Shown here: positions 37,716-49,610 of the stretch, piece by piece
How positions within the stretch are numbered: the stretch's first letter is position 1
How the letters are laid out: every line of letters starts with the position of its first letter
Program-made: the position numbers and the translations under genes
DNA from: Aphis gossypii
Lineage: Eukaryota; Arthropoda; Insecta; Hemiptera; Aphididae
DNA length: 64,000 nucleotides
Assembly (NCBI RefSeq): GCF_020184175.1
Contig: NC_065531.1
Span: forward strand, 25,069,213-25,133,212
Direction of reading: 5' to 3'
Notes under the pieces: generated by a model
Database searches by the model: none
What the model was told of the DNA's origin: nothing
The model's input: only the letters and a program-made list of their open reading frames with translations

Positions 37716-40700
37716 TGATTTTTATAAAATTTATATTTTTATTTTTGGTAAATATAAATTTTAAGTACATATAAAAACAAAAATGTTGATACCAAAGTTA
37801 GCGCAATACGACCATTTATCCCAGAGTTATGTTAAATTAAAATGTGTAGTTTTCAATTTTATTTATATGGAAGTTCAATTTCATGCCATACGGTGGTGGG
37901 GGTAGCGGCAGTTGAGACGGTTCATTTTTCGCAACATACGAACATAAGCGAGTCCGCGCTCCAGTATAATATAATTATTCTTATCTATCTCAGTGATCAA
38001 ACCTAACCACAATAATTGATAAACGGATCAATTTTAAATAGTTAGATATTAATTATCATTGTCTTTTGAGAATTAAAGAAACACATCTAAAATAGAAAGT
38101 ATTGTCCCTCCTCCCTCTTTAGTTTACCTAATTTTGAAAAAACGTGATGTGCAATAGGACTGTCATCTGGGGGTGCATTTATAAAATAGAGTTATAAGGT
38201 ACCTATATAATTATATTTTTTTAAATTATATACTAGTAATACATACACTAGCATCAGTAGCATCAGTTTTAAAAGAAGTTTCATTCTATAACTCGTCTTG
38301 TATAATAGTTTAAAATTTACTTGATCAAATTAACGGTATTATTGAGTTGTCAGGGACCATCTGAGGCGATAAACATATGTATAACTCAATGACTTATGTT
38401 TATTATTATTTATTTATTACCAAATATATATGTTTACAATTAGACATAAAAAATTATTTTATAATCTCACTGCATTACATTTTGGTTTAATGGTATTCGA
38501 TAAAATTGTATTACTCCATCTCTACGTTTAAAGTAACTAAATCAAAAACACTACAAATCATATAAATTAAAAAAAAAACAAAACTATATTATGTAAAACT
38601 ATAAAAATGTCTGCTACCGAAATCATTATCGTTCACACATGTATTATTATATTAATTCGATTTTATTTAAACATAATAAAATTAAAAACAAAAACACTTA
38701 TACTAACATTATTATTATACGCAGATAAGGAATTATTGTAATAACGTAATAAAGCCTTTATTAAACATTTAAATATTAAATTCAGAAAAATTAAATAAAA
38801 TATGAAATTTATCATTTGTAAATTAGGTGCGTTCTGTATCAATAAGCTATTAAATATTTATAATAATATACGTATTTCCTACTTAAATCAGTTCTGAAAT
38901 CATTGTCATTACACGACTTTCAAGTTTCTAACGTAATCTTAAATATCAATATCAAACATAATATATGATATGACTTATATGAGTTGACTATGACTATGAT
39001 AATTTGTATGACAATCACAGAAAATAAAATACATTTAAACCTATTTTTCTTAAATTTTAGATCAACAATTAATAAATTTTATAAAATACACAGTCATGCT
39101 GGTTAAATTTAATGTTGATTTATTATTTAGTGTGGTATATACTTAATGTGTGAGTTTATCAACAATAATAGGTTAGTTACCCTACTCCATATCTATTTAG
39201 GACATAATTATTATTATGCAGATAATTTTTACATAATGACGTGAAGGGCGTATATACGTTAGGTTATTTTATTATTTATCGTAGGTAAGTACGAACTTTT
39301 AATATTTTACAACATAAATTGGCTTCAGCAAAGTGTAATTTTAAAACGGATTAAACTCATTATTTTTTCTATTTTCCTAATTTTGTACTTTGAATTTAAA
39401 AATTATTTTCATAATACTAAGACGTTGGGAACATGGCAAATCTATTGTCAGAATTAATGTAGTTAGCAATAATCAAATAGTTAATATACAATGATAAGAA
39501 ATAATCTATTTTTCGGTCTCTATTCAGAGTTGACTTCACTTAAATAAACTTAAAAGTTAAAAGAAAAAATACAGGAACAGTAGAATACTACATTATATAA
39601 ATTTAATCTTAGATATACATCTAATATCTAACCCATCTTAACTACATAGATACGTAGTATGTATAATATATATTGTATAAACTTATATAGCGTGTCTTAC
39701 TGCAGTTATCAAAGAATTTTTAACTCTCAAATTATTTAATGCATAATTTAAATAAGCACATTTTCAAGGTTCATAATATGCTGTTTCAATTTCACTTGAT
39801 AATTATAAATGTCTTAAACCAAAACACAATTTTAATTTATAAATACAAATATTCAATTGATCGATAGAAAACCATTAAAAATTTAAGTATACTTTGATTT
39901 TTCATTAAATTATAAAATTATAAATAACATACTATATTTAATACTATTTATACCTTTTTATAATTACAATTTAATCGTTGTATTATACACGTCATATAAA
40001 ATATACTTTAATAAATATGTTATTTGTCTACTAGAGTACTAGACCAATTTATAAGGGATAAAAATAACTTAATATAATACGCATCGAACATTATTATTGG
40101 TTTAATATAGGAATGTATTCTATTATGTAAAAAATATATGTACCATTGAAGTGAAATTGATGAAATATTCATCCATTCAAGTCAAAAGAATATTCTAGCA
40201 AGGTTTTACTAGGATCTTGAAAACCTACACGCATAGATACGTCTATAGGTTATTAAAACAAGCTGGTTATAAAGTACGATACGTAATTCTAAATAACGGT
40301 AATGGAAACATGTCTAAGAGTATTTCTATAACAAGACACAGTCGCATAGGTACCTGCAGCGAATGATATATGTGGCTAATGAGTAATGACTTTATTGACT
40401 TATATGCATATTCTTACCTTGCTAACTTCCAAGCACGTAATAGTCGGGAATCAAACGACGTGTTTCATCTAAGGTGCGGTGAAAATTATTTTGCAAAAGT
40501 ATTGTCACACACTCACACTACAACAATATTTTATGTAAATTGTATACGCACTAAACGGATGGTTAAACTAAAACGGTTTGATACGACGACCGATCGCCGG
40601 AAAAAAAATTGACATATAGTAGTCAGCCAAATACTAATACTCTAAAGCCAACAAGGTTCATTTGATGATCAGAACAGTATACCGTCTATACCGAGGTTGG

Positions 40701-43262
40701 TTGAAAATAATAATGTTAAATAATAACAAAAACTTTGACGAACCCTCTACGGTTCGCAATTCTTGGAAAACTAACTATACACAGCACGGCTGAAAATATA
40801 GAATATCATTTATATAAACGTGATTTTGTTGAATAAATAGTTTCTGCTCAAAGACGATGTATAAATAAATCATTATCACCAACCAATAACTTTTCGCAGT
40901 CATTACCGGGTAACTTTGCATGGCAACAACGTGAACACTGTTAAAGATTCTCAGTATTCGATGTTATTTACGTACTTAGTACACCTATCAAACAATCACA
41001 AATTATCAATAAAGATTTTAAAAACTAGTATTATATAAATAATAACCATAACATTATAATTTATTTATGTATATTACAATAAAATATTTGCTTATACCTA
41101 AACTCTACCGTTAATGTGCCAAATTATTTGACAAAAATTGTGCATTTGCGTGTCTTGTATCAAATAATATCTACTATTATACAATTATGGAATTAACCCA
41201 ATGCTATACCTTAGGTTTTTATAAATATTAAATATAACCACGTATTTATTGTAAACATTATTTTGCGTTAATTGTCAAGATGTATGAATTTAATTGACAG
41301 AAGGTTCAAAATTCAAAGAAAAAATATTTTTGAGTTTAACATCAATCAATACTTTATTTAAATTATAAGAAAATATAAAATATGACGATCGTTAACATAA
41401 GTATATTGTATTGTGTAGTCTTAAATTAACATCTGTGTTCGCTTATATTTTAGGTAGGATTATCAAATATAATTTTACGTTAGGTCCTCTAGTTATCTAT
41501 GACAATTTTAATAATTGACAAAGAATCTAAAAAGTGGGCGATTACAAAGATCAATGGGCCCACTTGAGAGGAAAATATTTAACAATTTTTTGTGATAATT
41601 TATTAGGTTTTATTGAATAATAAATTGCTTTCTAGATTTTTAATAATAAAAATTATTTATTTATCATAAATCAATTTGAATTTCAGTGCAACTCCAATAA
41701 TTGAATAATTTAAAAAATTGTTATAAAGTTTTTAAATATTAAACAAAAGAATACAATTTTACAACTATTACCTATTATAAAACAATAATATTGATATTCA
41801 TTATTTTAAAATCTGTAAAATAAAAAATCCAAAAGTTGTTTTATTGAGTTACATAGAAAATTTTTTTATAAATTTTTCATTGTTCACAAAAAGATTTATT
41901 TCACGTTATTATAAAATATGTTTGTATAATATTTATTTCTATTTTATTATGAGTGTATTTTTAATCCAACAAATGTTAAACTTGTTCAACGTTTTCAAAA
42001 AATATATTAGTTCGCCTTATCTCATTCGAAAATTAAAATTATTTTGACTTGAAACGAAATCTTAATAACAGTTTAATTCGTAGTAATACAATTTTGTAGA
42101 TGACAGTATTTCTTAGAACACATTACCGACAAAACTCATAGTGGGATTCTAGCCCAAGTCGATTTCTATGAATCACATATTTATTTTATTATTTTCACAA
42201 AATGACTACTAATTTTCGTTTACCACTGTGGCACTGCTATAAAAGAAATAAATAAATACTAAAAACGGTTTCCTGCACTGTTATCATATAAAGAAATGCT
42301 GAAAAAATCTTGTTTGGAATTTTTTTTTATTATTATTATACCATCTCCTCTAATTAAAACAATAAATAAGATACAATTCGATAGAAAAAACAAAAATAAG
42401 AGGTACTTTGAAAATCTTTAAAGTTTGGAATCTCATGTCTATAATTTTCTATTCCAGGTTATTTTCAACCGAATTATATTCTACAGCCAATCACAGTCGG
42501 TTTTCGTTTTACACATTTTGAGCTCAACTGTCGGAGCTTATAATTTTGAGAATAATCTACTGAAGTATAGTAATTATAGTAAAATAGGTTGTACAATAAG
42601 TATACAACTATCCAGTATCCATTACTTCCATCAAAACATTACAGGTTTTTGTCGTATAGCAGACCACAAAAACAGATGTTCTAAATTATAATGAACAAAG
42701 CCCGTTTGGATTAGTTGAAAAATCATATTGAAAAATTGCAACTTGCTTGGATCAATTATTTATAAGGTAAAATATACATTGTTTAAATAGAACTGTTAGT
42801 TTAAAATATTTTATTATTAACTACGAGTATATGCACCAAAAACATTGTTACGAAGCATTTAAGTGCAGTAAAACACTACCACCAAATTTTTTAATTTCAA
42901 AAATAATATATTAAAAACGTTGAACTCTACACACGCTCTTCTATCAAAGTTTATTAGATAATATACATGCACTATTATCTAAATTCTAAAGACTGATACA
43001 TATCTTATATTCGAAGCGTTATACCTCTCTGAATTAGCACCATACCCGAAATTATGCTGTTGTAAGGATTCCGAAGGGGAGTGGGGAGTGGGTGCAGTGG
43101 TTAGGTACCTTTTTACATTAAGTATTTGAGTTGGCACTTTGAAAATTATTTAAATAATTTTCTAAATATTACGAAATACGAATATACCAATAATATGCAT
43201 TTTACAATAAGTATATCAGATCATTTTTCGATTTCCAACAATCCAACCCATATACCTACCTA
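37716..43262. other. AT-rich stretch, no supported gene
   Basis: Small frames at 40370, 41844 and 42425 lack ATG or protein character. A good-looking acceptor (TTTTCTATTCCAG at 42457) is followed by 27 codons to a stop (YFQPNYILQPITVGFRF), which might be a terminal exon but has no partner. Confidence 0.35.
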
Positions 43263-43330
43263 TAATCATGAAAATTAGAGATAGGTTAGGATCTCTCCTA
43301 TCTCTGAAGTATCTCTAATCTTCATGCTTA
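43263..43330. repeat. Hairpin with 21-bp arms and a nested alternative stem
   Basis: The outer arms at 43263-43283 and 43310-43330 match as inverted copies with two mismatches (TAATCATGAAAATTAGAGATA against TATCTCTAATCTTCATGCTTA). A second 9-bp stem (AGAGATAGG at 43277-43285 with CCTATCTCT at 43297-43305) overlaps the inner end of the first, so two folds compete. It could be a small foldback element or a structured RNA. The fold is visible, the function is not. Confidence 0.6.
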
Positions 43331-44198
43331 TAATAATATCTATTATACGTAAAAGATAATATTATACAAAATAATTATTATATTATAATAAGTCTACACT
43401 CAATCATTGGGTTATTTTTTCAAAAACCATAATGATACCCGGATAAGGAAATATGAACGTACGTCGTACATAACTATGTCGGGTGCATAATATGATTACT
43501 ATAGTTTATAGCTTATCTTTATAGAAGTAATGAAAAATATTCGTTGACCGAGTGATGAGATATACCTTATTTTTATTATCATTTAGTGGTAACCCATCAA
43601 TAATTGGAATTTATCTATGTCAGTACTGAGCAGTTATTATTATTATTGTTTGTATCATTATTCATTATTCATTCCCGTCAGTCACTAATTTAGTTGTACT
43701 CGTCTTATAATAATATTGAAGATTTGTGTAGTCCAAATTTATATAGATATTTTGATAAATGTTTAAATGAATAATATCATAAAAGAATAAAATGTATACA
43801 TTTTAATTACCTATTTACTAAGTATGTAAATATTATAACAATTCTATAAAATTAAATTTTGAATGAGTCTTTTTTGCCAAACATTTTCAATAAGCCATGT
43901 GATTTAAAATATTTAATATATGGTCATATAACTGAATATATGAATAGAAAATTGTGATGATTAGAATAAATTAATGTGACTATAATAGGTAAGAATTCAG
44001 GGTCTTCATTACGCTTATTAATGGATCATTTTTACTAAAGTTATTTGGTCGGCTAGGATTATAGAAAATATAATTTTATTGAGTAGTTCTGTTGCCGTCT
44101 TTTTTTTTATTTTTATAAAAGACATTTACAATCTGTGTAAATGATAATACAACGAGTAAATGGAATGACATGTGTATGCTAAATGTTGCAAGCGTGAG

Positions 44199-44590
44199 GT
44201 AGGGTTAGATTCAAAAATATTTTACGGAGGAGGTGCAAAATTGTTCTTATTATACTATTACTATTATTATACTACTACTATACTTATTATTACTATTAAG
44301 TTGCCTGAATTGTAGCATAATACATAAAAACAACAAAAAGTATGTAGGTCCTTGGCCTCCAGGAATATATAAAAAAAATATTGTAACACAGTAACTAACA
44401 CACTAGCATAAAATGTACACAATAAATATAAAATGATATTATTTTATTTTTCGTAATTTTATTTTGGTTAATAGTTGTAATAAACTACGAAAATAATCAA
44501 AAACCCAATATATTTTATGCATTACACAAATCTATTTTTAAGGACTTGGGGGGGCGTGCCCCCTTTGCCCCACCCTTGAATCTACGTCTG
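44199..44590. mobile_element. Probable degenerate hAT-like non-autonomous element
   Basis: GTAGGGTTAGATTCAA at the left and TTGAATCTACGTCTG at the right form a degenerate terminal inverted repeat. CGTGAG (44193-44198) and ACGTGAG (44591-44597) could be the target duplication. A GC-rich tail (GGGGGGGCGTGCCCCC) lies near the right end. The interior has no coding frame. Confidence 0.45.
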
Positions 44591-44597
44591 ACGTGAG

Positions 44598-46139
44598 TTA
44601 AAGAAGCGCCCATCGACACTACTTTCAATTTATGAAGTTAGGGGAGGGGTAAGTTAATATGAATACTAGGTAATGTAAATAAGTACTACCTAAGTATGTA
44701 TTTAATAAATCACATTGCCATTTACGTTTGAAACGATGGAGAGGATTTTCAGGTATTGTGCAAGTAGAAAGTTTAAATAGAGGGGGCTTGTGTTAAAGTG
44801 TGTTTATGAAATTTGTTATAGTGATGAGTAGCAATGTGGATATTATTGATAAGTTGAAGTCATAATATAAAGTGTGATTGTTGTCGAATCAGGGAGCATT
44901 AGAGAGTAGTGAGAGGACATGCACAGAGAATTATTGATTGAAACGTTTGAAATTTGATTAGGTTTGATTTTTCAAGGTTCCCTGTAGTTACGTTCTGTTG
45001 TTAAATTTGAAATTTGTCTTTTAGAGTATCTCAGGGTTGTCTATTTTACATTAAGTTATTATTATTATTTTTTATTAATTTAAAATAAATTACGCCTGAC
45101 TTTAAGTAAAGTTAAGTTCAACTTCAAAGAAATGGGATCATATTGGTGTCTGAGATGTTTAAATACTAAGGGAAAATGTGGCAGAACTAAAACTATGCAA
45201 GTACTGTGTTTAAACAATGAATTAACGAAAAATGCATCATCACCAAAATTACACAATGAGATTTAAGTCAAAATAAATTATATTTTAAAATTTTAAAACA
45301 GCACGCCATAGTTCATAGATATATGTAAAATATACGAAATAATTACTTAAGTAATGCAGCATTATTATTTCTGTTCATTGTGTTGACTGAGTGGCGTCAT
45401 TAATAACGATAGACCGAAAAAATGTACACACGTGCAAGAACCCGCCATATTCAATAATACACAATGCAACAAAAACAATTTGAAAAAAAATACTATACCT
45501 GAAGGATGATCACGTGGGGCTTTTGATTTATGTGTTTTTAAACGTATACCTACATACACTGCACTGATACACCTTACTATACAGCCAAAATTAGATACAC
45601 ATATATATGGTTACAACGTATACACTCTTCAGTGCTCCACCCTCGATGGTCACCACCCACGATTTTTAAATTTTTTTTTATTCTCTTTAATAGCATGCAA
45701 CTATCGTTCGGTAAACGCACTTGATTGTGTCCGATTTGGTCCTCTTATTGTGGTCCGGACACCTTGCAGCACGCGCCTAGACGAGTGATGAAACATTAGG
45801 TAGAGGAAGAGGGCTAGATTGCTTGAAGATGTATATAAATAACTATACAAGTATATTTTATATATACAGTATACACATAACTAAATAAGTATTATACAAT
45901 ATACCTATTATATATCTATTATACCTACACACAAATGTTGTATGTACCCATATGATAATATACTGCACGCACACCCACGCCATATACGCACACGTATAAA
46001 TACGTGCATAAGTATAGCAGTATATACGTAATGTAGTGCGTATGTACCTATAATATACTCGTATGACTGCACTATAATACGAGTATAATATGTAGGTGAT
46101 ATAAGTGTATGTACACAGCGAATAAACGGACTTTTTCTT
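44598..46139. other. AT-rich stretch, no supported gene
   Basis: Frames on the minus strand at 45559 and 46201 show no domain. A pocket with slightly higher G+C lies at 45640-45800. Confidence 0.35.
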
Positions 46140-46680
46140 TTAAAGAAGGTAACTGCCAGGCGTTTTTCTAACCTTATATCGCGGTCGTCAGCTGGCAACA
46201 ATTAACACGGTATTATTTTTATTTTTATTTTACATCCCATTAATATGCACGGTATGTCCGCGCGGTCGCGCTGGTGGGTGTTTGGGGCGTCGCGCACGGC
46301 ACGATTAACAAGCTTTCCGGTTCCGATCGTTTTATAAAACGTTCACACTTCAACTTCAATTAACGGCTACGAGATACCTATTTTTTTCCTCGTACGTTGT
46401 TTAGCATTAATTAATACAAGAGCAATAAAGATAGCGCCTCGGCGGCCCTCTATCAGTCATGTCCGTTCGAAGTCGATTCTCGACGCGTATATGTACAGAC
46501 AGTTTACATGACACTGTTATAATACTTCTACTAATAACAATAATAACATTATGTAGATACCTTTGTATATGTATATTATATAACATTAGACGGTTACAGA
46601 ATGTGTATAATATAACAGCGCTCACATCTGCAACACCATGTGTATTACGGACTTTGACGCGCGGAATTTAAAAACTTACG
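46140..46680. other. CpG-rich patch just upstream of MITE copy 2
   Basis: It holds GTCCGCGCGGTCGCGCTGG and a 27-codon ATG frame (MSARSRWWVFGASRTARL) at about 46255. A 70-codon frame at 46459 (MSVRSRFSTRIC) runs into AT-rich hydrophobic codons. No gene is called. Confidence 0.3.
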
Positions 46681-46734
46681 CCACTTATGTATGTGTTACG
46701 TCTATTTCAAACTAAAATATATTATATTTACATA

Positions 46735-47489
46735 CAGAGTGATCTAACAAACATATTTACCCCTTTTTTCTTTAATATTACAGTTATTCAAAAACTTGTT
46801 TTTAAATATTTTTATACTAAAGCAGTGCATTGTGGGGATAAAAACTTCTGTTTTTCTAATAATAACTCTCCCCATAACCCCTTTATTACTCTAAGTTATT
46901 TAGTGAATAATTTTTTGAACATTTTGATAAAAGTATTACAAATTAGGTACCTAGTTCAAAATTCGAACGAGTAGTTTTTCAGTTAATAAAAAATTTATAT
47001 CAAAGACGAAAGTCCTTAAAAATGGTGTTACAAAAATATAAAATACAATTTATTATATTACATCAGCGCTAGTATTATACTATAATACTTGATTCATTTT
47101 TACATATTAAAAATGTTAATAAACTAATATTAGTTACTAAAATCTTCAAATAACTATAACACTCTATAATACTCTTTATTATATTCCTTATCACATAAAG
47201 TTAAATAACTCAAAAAACTACATTCATTTGAATTTTGATTTTAATACATTAACATTCTCAGAAAAATTATTTGTTAAATAACTTACAGTAGAAAATGGGG
47301 TTCGCCATTCAAATAACGCAGAAACGTATATCTCTACAAGACACTCCTCAAGTAGTACAAAAAAAATCTCAGGATTTTTAAAATATAATTTTTAAGTTGT
47401 TATTTATATTTAAGTACTAAAAATCAAAAATTGAATTAATTCATTATTAAATAAATGAAAATGAAGGTGATGCTTGGTGAATCATCCTG
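46735..47489. mobile_element. Foldback MITE, CAGGGTG family, copy 2
   Basis: The left end is CAGAGTGATCTAACAAACAT and the right end TGCTTGGTGAATCATCCTG, with TA on each flank. The left end is more diverged than in copy 1. The internal words CTCTACAAGACACTCC and AAGTAGTACAAAAAAAA in the right half match, as reverse complement, the left halves of the other copies. At 755 bp it is the longest copy. The frame at 46687-46974 that overlaps its left part is judged non-coding. Confidence 0.75.
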
Positions 47490-47559
47490 TATATACACAC
47501 ACTTATAATACGTACACATATAATATAATAATATGTATATCGATTTCCTAATCGGTTCG

Positions 47560-47780
47560 CATTATCGCGTTCTGGAAAAGCGGTCGTGGGTGGGTGAGGG
47601 GGTACAGAGTATCTCTGTCGCGATCGCGATCGCTGATAATGCCGCGTGTTCTGTCGATTCCATCCACCTTATAGATAGATAGGTAGGTTAAGTTAAACGT
47701 CAATATAATTATAATATATACGCCAGGTTACGGCCACGTTGTAGGCGCACCTGTCCACTGAAATCACCGTTTGCATTACA
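47560..47780. other. CpG-rich patch just downstream of MITE copy 2
   Basis: It contains the alternating GCGATCGCGATCGC palindrome and a GT/GG-rich stretch (GGTCGTGGGTGGGTGAGGGG). No frame or splice structure stands out. Confidence 0.35.
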
Positions 47781-47816
47781 GTATTAAACGCGTGCATTAT
47801 ATTATTATCTTGGTAT

Positions 47817-47840
47817 ATACCATCACTGAGGTGACGGTAT
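47817..47840. repeat. Short hairpin
   Basis: ATACCATCAC and GTGACGGTAT form 10-bp arms with one mismatch around a TGAG loop. It lies 330 bp beyond the MITE at 46735-47489. Confidence 0.5.
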
Positions 47841-49319
47841 GTCAGGTGCCTCAATGACGTTGTTTTTAAAATCTTTTAAACGATGCTACTTTGTATAAAT
47901 TATAAATTATAATAATGTATTATGATATGATATCTATATGTTCACGAAACTTCGAAAATGATTATTATTAGGTTATTATACGTTCGACATTAATTATAAT
48001 ATTATTATGATACGGACATTGATATGGGCGGTCAGATATAGTTTTTTATTACGGTTATATTTCTTGTAGATTCTTCGATTTTTCGATCACATCACCATTG
48101 ACGATGACGACTAAGTATCTTCGCATTGTATCGTACGGTTCAGCCTAATGGATTTTAAGCACACGATAATAATCATGTAGGTATACAGGTTTATATTAAA
48201 TTTAATATAATATATTATGTTATGTAATAAGTAATAACAATTAAATAACACTCAGTGTTTTAGTTTAGATTTTATCGCAAAATCGCTGTTTTTCTTTTAC
48301 TTTAATTTATAAAACATCTAATTACCAACTAATATCGTATTTTGTTCCATACTAACGTGATTCGTGTAAAACTCACAAACTGGAAAATCTTAGCTTTAAT
48401 AGAAAATAATATACCGATAAATAAAGTAATTGGCTCTTTTTTAAGATTTGCCCTCACACTCCTTAGACATTATTGAATATTTAATATATTATATAATATA
48501 TATTATCATATCGGAAGGAAATATTTGTCTTTTTAGTTAGTTTGTGTGTGATTTTTCATTTCTATTATTATAACTATACTTATTTAGGTGCCCTATATCC
48601 GGCTATATGGTAACATTAGGTAACCTATATGGGCTATGATTTTTATGTACTTTTGCCCCAAAAATCTTAAATCATTAGTCAAACCTTGGTGCTACTATCA
48701 GTTATCACTGTCTTTCATAATATACCTTGTTCTTATTTTCTTATATCTTATAAACATAATTTAGAACTTATATAGTTATATATTAACTATATAAGTGATA
48801 AATTTTGTTTCTATATTTTGTGCACTACACATTTGATGTCCGATCTTTATTTAAATAGTATTATTATTAATGTTCTTATTTACTTATTTAAATTTTTAAT
48901 TCTAATTTTATCTGTTGTGTTTTAATTATAGCTATTTAGTTTTATGTACATATTTTTTTTCGAAAAACAACATAGTATAGAAATATGAAAATCTCCAATT
49001 TCCAGTTCTTCGACTTCAACATTTGTGACAATAAAACTACAAATTCTCATATTTATAATCGATGATAGCACACTATAGACATCATAATATTAAGGTAAAA
49101 TATTTTAAGTTATTATGACTATTTGTAGAAAGACCGATGCGATCGTTGCATATGTGACACGTGTAAAACGTACAAGTCTGTCGTACTACTTATGATAGGT
49201 ATACACAAAATATTATGTTTATGTGAAGTGTTAGAAATTGTTAGTAAGTGGAAAATGGTAGGAGGTTTAGAGGTGTAGAAAACGATTTTACCGAACAAAC
49301 AATTTTTGGTTTTGGTTAA

Positions 49320-49562
49320 AAGCCGTTTAATGGGCACGTCCGGCCGTAAGTTCTAATTGAGCTGCTAATGTATTGCCCCGTACGATGATGGTCTGCTGCA
49401 GCGTAGTATAATTTGTCGAAACGTTTCGTTACCGCAGCCGTTCGTGAGTCGTGACCAGTTCGACGAACGCGTTGTGAATGGATATAATATTATAACGCCT
49501 AAGGCAACCCCTACTGAGCCGACAGGGAATCCTCTATTTGACGTTAATAACCACCACAACAA
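49320..49562. other. CpG-rich patch with an unsupported minus-strand frame
   Basis: A 65-codon minus-strand frame (49562-49365) begins at TTG and reads SNRGFPVGSVGVALG and NWSRLTNGCGNETFRQ. It has no ATG and no clear exon borders. CCGGCC/GTAAGT at 49346 on the plus strand is a strong-looking splice donor without a coding segment before it. Confidence 0.25.
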
Positions 49563-49577
49563 GTATTCGATGATTAC

Positions 49578-49578
<1 letters not shown>

Positions 49579-49610
<32 letters not shown>
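49579..49610. repeat. (AAT)~11 microsatellite
   Basis: The longest uninterrupted AAT run in the window, at the 3' edge of a CpG-rich patch. Confidence 0.85.

Noticed and set aside
42458..42543. Possible terminal exon after TTTTCTATTCCAG
   Set aside because: The acceptor is good and the frame looks protein-like, but no upstream exon with a matching phase was found.
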